A stretch of 64,000 nt of DNA from Tupaia tana (GCA_026018925.1 JAKSZU010000009.1:70606949-70670948); one strand, 5' to 3'; positions 12,601-22,919 are shown, counted from the stretch's first letter. A program made the numbers and translations. Notes: a model not told the origin generated them from the sequence alone.

Positions 12601-13024
12601 TTCAATATCTCTTATCATAAGAGAACAGCAAATCAAAATCACAATGAGACACCATCTAATCCCAAATTAGAAAGTTTAAGATTTAAAAAAAATGTAAGTG
12701 CTGGTGAGGCTGTGGTGAAAACAGAACTCTCCTACACTGTTGGTGGGAAATGTAAATTAGTATAGCACTGTGCAGAACAATATGGAGGTCACTCAAAGAC
12801 CTACAAATAGAACTACCATATGATCCAGCAATTCCACTCCTGGGTATCTATCCATAGGATAGGAGAATGTTCAGTCAGAAGAATGCTTGCACATCTATGT
12901 TTATTGAAACATATTTCACAATTGCTAAAATATGAAACCAACCCAAAAGTTTATGAAAAATGAATGGATTGAAAAAGTGTGGCACATATACTCTATGGAA
13001 TACTAATCAGCCATAAAAATCAAC
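9650..13024 (+). pseudogene. L1 ORF2 remnant
   Basis: ORF2 supplies the L1 endonuclease and reverse transcriptase. Around 9990-10060 the frame gives a THLTDKEKHRIK-like endonuclease segment, and around 11210-11290 a phrase like SPGLGFTSEFYKSINDE. At about 11320 the sequence jumps straight to TDNGG..LRKAISFIIATK, so the reverse transcriptase catalytic core is absent. The C-terminal part follows, with a repeated, chimeric stretch at 11958-12540. Frames are broken throughout. Confidence 0.75.
9771..9979 (+). mobile_element. tRNA SINE lacking the TC tract
   Basis: Begins GGGACCAGCAGTTAGCGTAA and runs to TGATTTCTCGCTTC, where the A tail starts at once. The TC tract and the usual 3' end are missing. 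AAGAAACACATCTTACTG is duplicated at 9754-9771 and 9980-9997, so the short form was itself inserted. Confidence 0.92.
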
Positions 13025-13162
13025 ATATACATACTATGTAAATTGAAATAATGAAAAATAGATTCACAAAAAAATCTGTATTATACACCTAAATTTCTCT
13101 TAAGAGGATAGATTCATATTAAGTGATCTTGCCATAATAAAATAAAATTGTAAAAATATGAG

Positions 13163-13252
13163 ATGTCTTTTAAATGTTCATGGAAAATTGGTATTATGAA
13201 AAAGCTATCATAAATTTCATACTTTCTTTTTCCATGAACTTTTTGAAGTTTT
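13163..13252. mobile_element. MITE of the GTCTTCAAAAAGTTC type
   Basis: Left end ATGTCTTTTAAATGTTCATGGAAAA and right end TTTTTCCATGAACTTTTTGAAG are inverted complements. Same family as 26718, 26873, 36239 and 44186; this copy is about 35 bp shorter. Confidence 0.7.
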
Positions 13253-13294
13253 CTTGTATATAGAGAGAGGACATTTTGATAACAAAAGACATCT

Positions 13295-13340
13295 ATTCTG
13301 TTGACCATAGTTCAAGTCCCTGTCCTAGTGGACATGAAAC
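13295..13340 (+). mobile_element. SINE B-box fragment
   Basis: GTTGACCATAGTTCAAGTCC plus CCTAGTGG matches only the tRNA core of the family. A small relic. Confidence 0.45.
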
Positions 13341-13410
13341 TGCCAGGATCCTGTAGGCTGGAGGACTGGAAGAAAGGAACCAAGAGGTGACTGGGTCCTA
13401 TAAAAAGTGT

Positions 13411-13795
13411 TTCATTTTCAGTCTCTAACATAGAGTGTGGATAGCTGGTATATGTTAAGTGGAGACATACAATGTCTCTCTTTTATAGCCTGACTTGCTT
13501 CAGACTGGAGAATATAAATGTATTAAAAATTATAATGGACAATAGAGACAAAGTGGAAAGAGAGTGTGGGCAGGGAAGAGCATAGGAAAGAAAATTTGGG
13601 GGGAAATTGGAGAGTTAAGGCACTTGCGGGACACAGATAAGGTTTATTATCTGTTGACAAGGATGCGTATAATAGTCTCAACTGGGCTGGACTGAGGTGT
13701 AAATCATGCTGGGTAAAGTCTCTTCACAATCTAAATGATGTATAGCAATTTAATGTACAAATAAAAATAATAATAAAAACAGAAATGTATACTGT
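13411..13795 (+). mobile_element. L1 3' end with 5' inversion
   Basis: Bases about 13411-13513 are antisense to the end of L1 ORF2/start of 3' UTR (reverse complement includes AAGCAAGTCAGGCTATAAAA). From 13514 the sequence continues in sense (GGAGAATATAAATG...TTTATTATCTGTTGA) to an A-rich end. This head-to-head arrangement is the known twin-priming outcome. Confidence 0.75.
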
Positions 13796-14044
13796 AAAGA
13801 CATGATAAAATGTAAATTTAAATACATAAATAAATTTTTAAAGAAAAAGAAACTGAAAAAAATGTGCTTCATTTTCTCTCTCCTCTCTCTCTCTCTCCCC
13901 CTCCTGTTGTGTGTATGCATATGCTCTACCATAAATAGTTTAAAAAGGCACATGTATTCATTATATGAGTGTCATTTTTATGAAAAAGTGCAAACTGTAC
14001 ATGAGATGATATTTAGTAAAACTGGTTACTAATTAATAAATTGA

Positions 14045-14155
14045 AAGCCAACAAAAGAGAGGTGATCGGTTAAAGGTCACCCAGATAGCAAACTGCATAG
14101 TCAAAGGTAGAATGTAATTTCTGTTGCTTCTAGTATTCTTTCAACTGCACCACAC
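14045..14155 (+). mobile_element. MIR 3' part
   Basis: GGTTAAAGGTCACCCAGATA followed by a TAGAATGTAATTTC and TTCAACTGCACCAC order, as at the end of MIR. Confidence 0.6.
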
Positions 14156-15204
14156 TGTCATTTTCATTTTCTCTTTCTTAAACTTTAAGAAGATCCTTTT
14201 AACACTTATAAAGACAATATTTTTGAACATGTTTTTGCTGTTTTCACGGTCAAAATACACTCCGAAAATATTTCCATAGGGTGATGGCTGAGAAGGAGAA
14301 AGTCTCTCTGTGAAAAGAAAGGGTGGAAACATTTTGAAAACACTACAAAAACATTTGGCTGCCTTAACAGCCTAAAAGAAAACATTTATTTTGGCCACAA
14401 TGACTGAAACGTTTGCTTCCTTTGGAAATGCTTGTTGCCAAAATAAAGATTTGTTTCTTTTTTTTCATGCAGAATCATTTTATTGAACAAAATATTTAAT
14501 ACTTTCTGTATAAATTATTATTTTAATATTGATTTTAGCCATTCTTACTGACATCATTGTGCATAGAGGTTGTTTTGTACAAATCTTAAGGGGTCCTTGT
14601 ATTTCAAAGCTCCTCTTCCTACACAAGTTTAACATTCAGAGGTGGCAACTGTGTTACAAGAAAATAACTACGTGAGTAGTTATACTTCTTAGTAGTCATT
14701 CTGGTAAGAAGTGTGTCCTATATAATGGTGATGTCCATGCAACTGAAACATCTGGAGTAAAAGGCATTGTGTACAATAAATAGCAAGAAGACAGACTGGT
14801 TGAACTTTTCATGATTTAGGATATAGTTATATTCATGTGGAACTATTAAAAAGATTTCTATCTACTGAGTGTATAATATATGTCAAGAAACTCAATTTCC
14901 TTCTACTCGGAATTTATTTCTGCTATCTAGTCTGATTTAAATATATTTTATGTTGCCATTTGGCTAACGGTCTTCAACTCCAATCATCCAAATCCAGTCA
15001 CATACATAATTATACTCATGAATCCACACATGGAGAGAACTTACGTATTTGTACAAGAGACAGGCTCTAACTCCCTTCCTAAAATATCTACCAATGTTAA
15101 TATTCTAATGTTTATAGCATATCATTGTTTACTCAATAGTCTCTCACCATGGAAGCATTAATTCTAAAGAGAACTGAAAAATGGAGACAATTTTTATCGT
15201 AGAG
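14156..15204. other. No recognisable feature
   Basis: AT-rich sequence; nothing supportable on either strand. Confidence 0.45.
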
Positions 15205-15313
15205 GATATTAACCTGGTCTTTCTCAATCTACACATCAAAATTACCCATATGGCATTAAAAATTGCAACCTAGGCCTTGTTCTGGACCTACTGAATTAAG
15301 GAACATTAGTTTT
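15205..15313. mobile_element. MER5-like hAT-Charlie relic
   Basis: TTCTCAATCTACACATCAAA, AATTACCCATATGGCATTAA, then GACCTACTGAATTAAGGAAC follow the order of the eutherian MER5A element. Interrupted at its right by the L1 at 15330. Confidence 0.55.
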
Positions 15314-15329
15314 AAGACACAAGGAATCA

Positions 15330-15769
15330 TAAGCAAATAGCTTTTCATTTTTGTGTCAAATAAACAGTTTTTTTTCCTATTCTCCTCCCTCCTGCTATTA
15401 CCCATCCCCTTGTTAATCCTATGCTTACTATCTCTAGTACCTACAGTTGCCCTTCCTGATTCCAGTCTTTCCGTTTCTGCTATAGAGCACAGACATTCAG
15501 TACATATTGAGCAAGGACATATAAAGTCTGTCTTTCACAGTCTGCTTCGCTTAGCATTAAGTCTTCAATGTTCTTCTACTTTGTATCAAATATCAGGTTC
15601 TCAGTTTTTTTTTAGGGCTGAGTAGTATTACACAGAGTACATATACCACATTTTTTCAATCTACTCATCTATTTTGAGAAATTTGGGTTGATTCCATGTC
15701 CTAGCAATTGTACACTGTAAATATGTTTAGTGATTAAATGCAAAAAATACATATATATAATTTTTTAAA
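15330..15769 (+). mobile_element. 5'-inverted L1 with perfect 16-bp TSD
   Basis: AAGACACAAGGAATCA is repeated exactly at 15314-15329 and 15770-15785. Inside, about 15330-15715 is antisense L1 (3' UTR then the end of ORF2; AGTAGTATTACACAG and ATATACCACATTTTTTCAAT mark it), and about 15716-15769 is the sense-strand 3' terminus with an A-rich tail. Confidence 0.88.
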
Positions 15770-15785
15770 AAGACACAAGGAATCA

Positions 15786-16262
15786 CTATAGGAGTAAACC
15801 AACACCTAGCCAGTTAAAATCCAGTCTCAAAGGGACTGAAGTCTCTTGGCTTGGACTGATTTTAACAGAATTCAATAAACTTGATCAAAGGCAATTATTA
15901 TTTACCAGCATTATTTTTCTTGCCATTCTTATTCAAGTACAGTCAGACTACCTGATTGCTCATTTCTATTTCTGAGGGCCATTTCTCATATTGCTTTCAA
16001 ATGATGAGACTTGCAATGGTACATAGTTGTAAGATCCACAACTGTCCCTGGCACAAGGATCAATTGTGGAAGATTACCCTCTTTTCTTTATTATGGCATT
16101 GTACAAATTAGCCTGGGCTCAGTTTGTTTTTACAATGAGACATGCAATATTTTGCTTACAATGGATTGGATATGGATATTGACTTAAGTCAAAAGGGCAA
16201 TATCTGTACTGTTGTTTCTTTTAATTAGGAAGAAAATAAATAACTTGTTTTCATTTTAAAAA
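15786..16262. other. No recognisable feature
   Basis: Nothing supportable beyond unique-looking AT-rich sequence. Confidence 0.4.
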
Positions 16263-16276
16263 ATTATATATATATA

Positions 16277-16329
<53 letters not shown>
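16263..16329. repeat. TA/TG dinucleotide repeat
   Basis: Short TA and TG runs followed by more than twenty pure TA units. Confidence 0.95.
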
Positions 16330-16335
<6 letters not shown>

Positions 16336-16829
16336 AGTGTTCTAAACCAAAATATATGGAGGTGAAAGAAAGTACAGAGTAATAAAGCAAATGGATGCAT
16401 TCTTCACCTATGTCCAAATTCTGGCAGGCAAAAAGAGCTTAATATTCCTTCCAAACTATACTGTGACTTCCTGGCTTTGATTACATATATATTTCTTAAA
16501 GTAAACATTAAAGACTGAATAAATATCCTTGTTGTCTATAGAGACTATTTTCCAGTAATTATCTAGTTTATTGTTTTAAGGTCTCATACAAAACATGCTA
16601 GGGAGACATTCTAAATAATAATAAAGAACAGATTTAGAGAGATTTTCAAATTCCTTCAGCAGAAGAATTTTATTCTCCTACCAATAAGTAAATATTCTTC
16701 CAACTTCAGCGCACAAAAATGAGCATTTAACATTTAGGAAGATAATATATGAGGATACATTACATGAAAAAAATCAGAAAAGAAGTTACGGTGAAAGTAA
16801 TTTCACCTAAAAGTGAGATCACCTATAAT

Positions 16830-17130
16830 CTTTTCGTTTATTTGTTTATTTATTGACAAATAGACACTGTATAAATTTGTGGTGCACAATATGATGTTTT
16901 GATATATGTGTGCATTGTGGAATGACTAAATTAAGCTAATTAATATATTCATTACTTCACATACATACTATTTTTGTGTGGTGAGAACACTTAAAATCTT
17001 AGCAATTTTCAGGTATATGATGCATTGTTACTAATGGTAATCACCATGAAGTACAACAGAGATCATCTATAATATTTATCATTCCATACTGTCAAATATT
17101 GTTTGCTCATCATGATTCATGCTGCATTCT
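16830..17130 (-). mobile_element. Old L1 (L1M) 3' UTR
   Basis: Antisense order typical of L1M 3' UTR: a GTGGTGCACAATATGATG block, AATTAATATATTCATTACTTCACATA, GTGAGAACACTTAAAATC and AGCAATTTTCAGGTATATGA. Similar pieces lie at 32375 and 36051. Confidence 0.75.
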
Positions 17131-17221
17131 TCCATAAACATGTATCTGAGGTTTTATTAAAATTAAAAATGAGAACTTCAGAGATTTTTGTTTAATGCAA
17201 CTATCCTGGGAAAAATTATAA

Positions 17222-17340
17222 TCTGTATAATCAATCAATTATTCATGAGCATTTACTAAGAACAAGGTCCAATGTCAGGTGATTTGAATAAGAGACAATA
17301 GCAAGTATAGGACATGAATCCTGTCCTCAAATACTTTAGA
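17222..17340 (+). mobile_element. Possible ancient mammal-wide repeat
   Basis: ATGAGCATTTACTAAGAACA, then AATGTCAGGTGATTTGAATAAGAGACA and CCTGTCCTCAA resemble a decayed MIR/L2-type segment. Too diverged to name. Confidence 0.35.
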
Positions 17341-17446
17341 GGTTAATATGTGAATTTATGGACACCTAAAAATAAAAGGAAATATAACATTAGCCTAAAT
17401 ACAGGTAATTTAATTCTCTGCAGATTCAGAATAAGATCTCACTATG

Positions 17447-17778
17447 TTTCCACTTAATATATACTAACTGTCTGCACTCTATGGCTGAAACAGAATGACC
17501 AGAGGATATAGAAACATAGAAAATGGTTATAGATACCAGATACAGTGTGGGAAGAAGGTGGGAGAAGAAGGCGAGTCTGAGGAGAGCCATTAAGGAGAAA
17601 AATAGAGAGGCAAGACATTTATGGGACAAAGAAATGGCTTATTATCTGTTGATGATAACGCATATAGTATTTCCAGTTGGACTGGTGAGAAATGTATTCA
17701 TGTTGGAACATTCACTTTACAAGCTAAGTGACGTATGTGATTGAGTGTATAAAAGAAATTAAAATATTTTTTTAAAAA
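17447..17778 (+). mobile_element. 5'-truncated L1 3' UTR with 14-bp TSD
   Basis: AAGATCTCACTATG at 17433-17446 and again at 17779-17792. The insert holds only the lineage's L1 3' UTR: GAGGATATAGAAACATAGAA, GGTGGGAGAAGAAGG, TTATTATCTGTTGATGATAA and a GTGATTGAGTGTATAAAAG end plus A tail. Confidence 0.92.
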
Positions 17779-17919
17779 AAGATCTCACTATGGGAATAGA
17801 TGGACAAGGTATAATGCTGGAATGCCAGCTATAGTCAATGATCAGCTGCCTTACAGAAAACGTGCTTGTATCATCAGGATTTGAAACAAGAGGAACATAT
17901 TTTATTAGTCACACTTCTG

Positions 17920-18085
17920 AAGCATTGGGTAATAAGCATGTAATGTTTACTGAATACTTATTATATACCAGGCATTCTTATAAGTCCTTTATATACTATA
18001 TTGACTCATTTAATACTCTCAACAACACTACGAAGTATGTACTGTTATTCCCATGCTCATTTTAAAGATAAGAAAACTGATGCTT
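17920..18085 (+). mobile_element. MIR
   Basis: GTTTACTGAATACTTATTATATACC, GGCATTCTTATAAGTCC, ACTCATTTAATACTCTCAAC, then TTTTAAAGATAAGAAAACTGATGC, in MIR order. Joined on its right to an L1 3' end. Confidence 0.8.
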
Positions 18086-18089
18086 AAGG

Positions 18090-18318
18090 GGTGTAAGTGT
18101 AGAAGGAGAGTGGGAGAGAGGAAAAGTGTAGAAAAGGAAATTAGGGAGAAAAAATCGAAAGGTAAGATATTTGTGAGACACAAATAGTTTATCACCTGTT
18201 GATGATGACATGCATAGTATTCTCCACTGGACTGGTGTAAGGTTCATTTCATTTTGAGTAAATTCTCTATACAAGCTAAATAATGTATAGCAATTGAATG
18301 TGTAAATAATAATAACAA
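18090..18318 (+). mobile_element. 5'-truncated L1 3' UTR
   Basis: Sense 3' UTR: GTAGAAGGAGAGTGGGAGAG, TTTATCACCTGTTGATGATG, TCTCCACTGGACTGGTG and a GTATAGCAATTGAATGTG end with an AATAATAATAA tail. No clear target-site duplication. Confidence 0.8.
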
Positions 18319-18446
18319 ATGACTTTCTCCAGTACTACAGCAGTTTTGCTGGAGAACTGAGATTGGATATCAGGCAATTGGAATTTTGATCCAACACACT
18401 CACTCAGTATGATGTGTTATCGCAAGTGCCAAAGAAACTAAAGAAG

Positions 18447-18660
18447 CCCAGCTGCAGTGGCACAGGTTGTGGGGTGCTACCACATGAAGCTGAGAGCCAT
18501 GAGGTCCTGGATTTGGATCCCTGAGCACGCTGGGTGTGCCACATGCACCTGTGATCTTAGCTGACTAGAAGTCTAGCAGAGTGGGGGTTGTATCACAAGG
18601 TGAAACCTTGTCTGGATGGGCCCCCTTTGGAAATAAATAAACTTTGAAAAAATAATAATT
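18447..18660 (+). mobile_element. Composite tRNA/7SL-like SINE
   Basis: Head AGCCCAGCTGCAGTGGCACA with a B-box-like GGATTTGGATCCC, then a CTGGGTGTGCCACATGCACC and CTGTGATCTTAGCTGACTAG body ending in AAATAAATAAAC. Resembles 21822 and 29105. Confidence 0.65.
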
Positions 18661-18830
18661 TTCAGAATCCTAGAAAGTTAAAATTGGAAGGAAACAGAGA
18701 ACGGTTAATAAAATTTCTCCTTTCCTTCTTTGTCAAGAGAGGGAAGCAAAAGCCCAATGAAGTGAAATGACTCGCCTATTTATGATCACCCTTTCTGTGG
18801 GAAAAGCATGAGTCCAATTCACATGTACTA

Positions 18831-19039
18831 ACTTCCAGTCAGTGGTTCTTTCTGTAACAAGTCTCTACAAATTCCTTTAAGCATTTCCCCTTATGGTTCA
18901 TTTTCCAATCTGAACTATTGAAAATGATGCAAGTCTATAATTATCTGAGTTGAATTTATTTGTGTAAGATAAAGAGTAAATAGGTACACTGAGATATAAA
19001 CTATAATAGATGACAAACAGATATAGATGTAATAGGTAA
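18831..19039. other. No recognisable feature
   Basis: Short interval without supportable content; 18670-18830 may be an unnamed ancient repeat. Confidence 0.35.
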
Positions 19040-19200
19040 AATATCAACCAGAATTCTACAATTATAGAATATTATCCCCAATTTGTGTATTAGGGAACTA
19101 AGACTCATAAAGATAAGATAACAAGACTAACGTCACACAGCTACTAAAAGAATTCAAAATGAGGTCTGCTTGACCCTAAACTCAATATTTGTACTAAGTA
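19040..19200 (+). mobile_element. MIR
   Basis: TATTATCCCCAATTTGTGTATTAGGGAAC, GTCACACAGCTACTAAAAG and a CTTGACCCTAAACTC tail correspond to the 3' half of MIR. Confidence 0.7.
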
Positions 19201-20069
19201 ATCATAACAATCAAAAATATTTTGCAACTTTTACTCCATAGAGAAATATTTGTATACTTTTCTTTTATAATAAGAGCATTATTTATTTTTCTAATTTGTA
19301 TGCTGTTGGCAAGAAAAGTTGTAAGTAAGATATCATTTATTATTGAACATTGTATATTTTTTTAAAAATTGTCACTAAAATATTGGGTTGTTGGAAAATT
19401 CATGACTTCTTTTTTCTGTTTTTCAAAGGTCATTTATTTATATAAAGAACAAAGATCGATCGATGTTATATTGCCCATTTTGTTGGATAACATTTTCACA
19501 TCTTTCAGTGAGCTTCATAATTCCTCATTCATAGAAGGACATGTCTTTACAGGCAAAAAAACTGAACAGGGTGCCGATTTACAGTCTCATCTGAATTGAA
19601 CGTTATACCACAGAAGGAATTTGAAGACAGTGAATGAAGTAAGTGGAAGTCTGATGGTGCAAGGTCAGGCAAGTATGGTGGGTGTGGCAATACATCCCAT
19701 CCAAGCTCCAATCCTATTTTACAGGTGGTCAAACTTGTGGGTGGTCTAGCATTGACATGATGTGACACAACTCCTTTACAATCAATGTGCTCTAGTTGTT
19801 TCTTGATGATGGATTCTTCAAACTGTAGAATTGCCGGAAGTATACATTTACACATTCAAACTGATTGTTTGATTCATTGCTGGGAGCTCAAAAAACATGA
19901 CACCTTTAAAATCCCACCACACTGAGAGCATAACCTGCCTCTGATGAATGCTTATGATGTCATTTAAGGTGAATCATCGCATTGGGACCAAGACTGTGCA
20001 CCACGTTGTTGTAAACAATACAGTTCTCATTACCAGTTACCAGTCGCTTCAAAAAAGAATCACTTTCAG

Positions 20070-20333
20070 GGACCAGCAGTTAGCGTAATGGCTATGTCGC
20101 TGAACTCCCACGTGTCAACCGCGGTTTGAGTCCCGGACCCGGTGGCTTAAACTCACTCTGGGCACATGTGCGTGCGTCCCCAAGATCCCGAGAGGAGAAT
20201 GGAGGAGAAGGGATTGCGGCGTGGCCATCCCCCCTGGGGGATGATTTCTCGCTTTCTGTTTCTCTGTCTCTCTCTGTCTGTCTGGTGATCACATGCGTCC
20301 TATAGCAAAAACCTCTCAAAAAAAAAAAAAAAA
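20070..20333 (+). mobile_element. Young tRNA SINE, first of four in a row
   Basis: GGGACCAGCAGTTAGCGTAA to ACCTCTC and an A tail. A 16-17-bp duplication (AAAAGAATCACTTTCAG at 20053, AAAAGAATACCTTTCAG at 20334) has one or two changes and brackets only this copy, making it a separate insertion into the mariner. Confidence 0.92.
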
Positions 20334-20350
20334 AAAAGAATACCTTTCAG

Positions 20351-20610
20351 AACCAGAAAATGGTGTAATGGTGAAGTCACTGGGCTCCCACATGGTTGAG
20401 TATGGTTCAAGTGCCAAGTCTAGTGGCTTGAAACTCACACCGGGTGTGTGTGTGTGCATACTCAAAATCCCGAGAGGAGAATAGAGAAGAAGGGATTGCA
20501 GTGTGGCCATCCCCCTGGGGGGTGATTTCTTGCTTTCTATTTTTTCTGTCTCTTTGTCTCTCCAGCAAGCACATTTGTCCTATAGCAAAAGTCTCCCTTA
20601 AATAAAAGGG
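20351..20610 (+). mobile_element. tRNA SINE, second of four
   Basis: AACCAGAAAATGGTGTAATG head, family core and 3' end, with a short TTAAATAAAAGGGGG tail. More diverged than the copy before it. Confidence 0.88.
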
Positions 20611-20616
20611 GGATGC

Positions 20617-20864
20617 AGGACCAGCAGATGGTATAATGGTTACATTGCTGGACTCCCATAGAATTGACCAGTTTGAATGCTGGACCTGGTGGCTTAAACC
20701 TCACACTGGATGCATTGTGTGTGTGTGCCCAAGATTCTGAGAGGACAATGAAAGAAAAGGGATTGCAGTGTGGCCATCCTCCCGGGATGTGATTTCTCAC
20801 TTTCTGTCTTTTTCTCTCTCCAGGGAGTACACATGCCCTCTAGAAAAAATCTCTCTCAAAAAAA
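20617..20864 (+). mobile_element. tRNA SINE, third of four
   Basis: AGGACCAGCAGATGGTATAA head through TCTCTCTCAAAAAAA. Starts in the A tail of the preceding copy. Confidence 0.88.
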
Positions 20865-20865
20865 G

Positions 20866-20959
20866 GGAGAGAGACAGCAGAAGGCATAGTGGTTGCATTG
20901 CTGCAATCTCACATGCCATGGTTCGAGTTCCAGAACTGGGGCTTAAAACTCACACTGGG

Positions 20960-20995
<36 letters not shown>

Positions 20996-21085
20996 TGACC
21001 AAGATCCTGGAAAGAGAATAGAGGAGAAGGGATTGCAGTGTGGCCATCCTCCCTGGGGGATGATTTCTCACTTTCCCTCTCACTG

Positions 21086-21121
<36 letters not shown>

Positions 21122-21170
21122 TCCAGCAAGTGCATGTACCCTAAGGCAATAGCCTCTAAAAATAAAAAAG
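20866..21170 (+). mobile_element. tRNA SINE, fourth of four, with TG repeat
   Basis: Head GAGACAGCAGAAGGCATAGTG, an internal (TG)n at about 20960-20992 replacing the CGTGTGCGTGCG region, TC tract, and AATAAAAAAGGGATA tail. Confidence 0.85.
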
Positions 21171-21821
21171 GGATAATTTTCCTCAAGTTTAATGTGCATA
21201 TAACGATGTTTATGTGAGCCATAATATGAACTTCTTTGAGTTCATGAAGAACTCAAATATCAAGCTCCTTATGGATTCCAGTTTCTTCAGGTGGTAGTGA
21301 ATGCTTGAATGATGGATGTTTAATGTTTCTACAATCTCTCATGTTGTGTAATGTGGGGTTGACTCCCTCAATGCCTCTATTTTGTCATCATCAACCTCGG
21401 CGAGCCTCCTTGACTGAGGAGTGTTATTGAGACCAAAATCACCAGTACTAAATTTTGTGAACCATCATCAGCACTAATGTTCCTGAGCATTGTCCCAAGC
21501 TTTACATGGATTCTTCCCTTTATGGAAGTAAAACAGCAAAATATGGCAAAAAATGCAGTTTGGTCTTCCATCTTCCACTTGTAAAATCTCCAAAACTCAA
21601 CCAAATCACTTAATTATTTTTATAATGAAGCTAGAACTGTCAGTTGTCAAGTGATGTAGCAATAACTTAGATGCAAATTACTCTAGTACTTCCAAAAATG
21701 AAGTAGCGCCATCTGTTGCAAAAATGTGTCATGACTTTTCCCAAAACCCAATCTTATAATGCAGAAAAGTTATTAAAACTAAAATTGCATCAAGTATTTT
21801 CTAATATAGGAACATAATTTA

Positions 21822-22040
21822 GGCCCAGCCATGGTGATCCAGCAGTAGCCTGCTCCTTTGCAATGCTGGGACCCATATGTAAAATTGGGGTATATTTCCC
21901 AAGTTGACCTATATACACCAAGCACGCTCTGTGAATCTGGCTACCTAGGAAGGCTGGACAGAGGATTATACACAGTATGAGACTCTGCTAAGGGTTGTTG
22001 TCCTCTTTCTGTCTCTCACTCATGAGAGAAAGAAAAAATC
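21822..22040 (+). mobile_element. Composite tRNA/7SL-like SINE
   Basis: GGCCCAGCCATGGTGATCCA head and a tRNA-like segment, then a GGCTACCTAGGAAGGCTGGA body and a TC tract ending in AAGAAAAAATC. Left AACATAATTTA and right AAAATCATTTATA may be a worn duplication. Confidence 0.6.
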
Positions 22041-22257
22041 ATTTATAGAGAGGGAGAGAGATGAACTTGATGCCGTAATCCTCCAGCCTCCAGCAGTTTT
22101 GCGATAGGGAGGGAATCACCATGACCAGAAAAAAAATCATTTATAAAATGATTAGCTTGAAAAAATGAATATGAGTACTAGCTTACACTCCAACACACCC
22201 TACAGATGAGCTATATCCTCTAGGAATTGTAATATTAAATTAAAGAAATATTTAGTG

Positions 22258-22498
22258 GGACCAGCAGTTAGCATAATGACTATGTCGCTGAACTCCCATG
22301 TAGTCAACTGCAGTTTGAGCCCCAGGCCTGGTGGCTTAAATTCATACCAGGCGCATGTGCATGCGTGCCCAAGATCTCGAGAGGATAATGGAGGAGAAGG
22401 GATTGCAGCATGGTCATTCCCCCAGAGGGGTGTGATTTCTCGCTTTCTGTCTCTTTTGCGCCCTATAGAAAAAAAAAAAAAAAAAAAAAAACCTCTAC
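22258..22498 (+). mobile_element. tRNA SINE with 16-bp TSD
   Basis: AAAGAAATATTTAGTG at 22242-22257 and AAAGAAATTTTTAGTG at 22499-22514 (one mismatch). The copy has a long A run placed before a final ACCTCTAC, so the poly(A) expanded inside the usual 3' end. Confidence 0.92.
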
Positions 22499-22514
22499 AA
22501 AGAAATTTTTAGTG

Positions 22515-22875
22515 AGCACCTAGCTGGCACAAAATGCTCAACCAGGATCTCCCCATCACATTAGGCCCACATGGCCAGTGCTGTGAGCTTATGATTTCAT
22601 TTTTGTCATTTTTGAGTATATTACAGTTCGTGGAATTGCACCTTACACACAAATATAAATTGAGTCAGATTACACAAAAGTGTTAGATCAGCCTCACAAA
22701 ATTAAACAAGAAAGAATATATAAGAGTCTGTGGCCAGAGTTGAAATGACTATAGCCAGAGAGATTACATTTAAAATGAATCCAATCCAATGTACCCATGG
22801 TTAAGTAGAATTTTTCTTCTGTTGTGATAGCTGGAACAAACTAAGTGTTTATGTTTAGCTAACTTCCAGGTTCCA
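22515..22875. other. No confident feature
   Basis: 22515-22600 may hold a worn tRNA-like head; not strong enough to call. The rest is AT-rich. Confidence 0.35.
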
Positions 22876-22877
22876 AT

Positions 22878-22919
22878 TGAAAAAAAAAAAAAAAAAAAAA
22901 AACAAACAAAAAAAAAAAC
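22878..22919. repeat. A-rich run
   Basis: About 40 bases of A with an ACAAACAAA interruption; it may be the tail of a lost retroposon. Confidence 0.9.

Larger units (their letters stand above)
7713..13152 (+). mobile_element. Decayed long L1 with monomeric 5' UTR
   Basis: A nearly end-to-end but dead LINE-1: tandem 5'-UTR monomers (7713-8090), ORF1 remains (about 8290-9590), ORF2 endonuclease-region remains (about 9650-11330), a jump over the reverse transcriptase core, an ORF2 C-terminal part, and an old L1M-like 3' UTR ending in AATAAAATAAAATTG. Every frame is broken by stops and frameshifts. Two SINEs are inserted (8664-8951 and 9771-9979). The region 12252-13020 looks younger than its surroundings (see findings). 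Confidence 0.85.
19547..21700 (-). pseudogene. Mariner (DD34D) transposase pseudogene
   Basis: Transposase would cut and paste the element at TA sites. Reading the minus strand from the right, about 21420-21190 encodes an N-terminal helix-turn-helix part (DDDKIEALRES then HHSSIHYHLKKL), with stops. After the SINE block, about 20040-20010 gives RLVTGNENCIVY, and 19855-19547 is a 102-codon open stretch with VVSHHVNARPP and LPHPPYLPDLAPSDFH. In active mariners the first motif reads GDE and the second HDNARP. Here the first catalytic Asp is Asn and the second is Val, and only the third Asp survives. With stops, frameshifts and four inserted SINEs, it cannot be active. Confidence 0.85.
19383..21752 (-). 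mobile_element. Mariner transposon split by four SINEs
   Basis: Left end TTGGGTTGTTGGAAAATTCATGAC and right end GTGTCATGACTTTTCCCAAAACCCAA are inverted repeats; a TA precedes the left end. Without the SINE block (about 20070-21170) the element is close to the 1.3 kb typical of mariners. The transposase remains run on the minus strand. Confidence 0.88.

Noticed and set aside
15353-15625. 90-codon hydrophobic frame with a signal-peptide-like start
   Set aside because: It is antisense L1 3' UTR/ORF2, bounded by target-site duplications.
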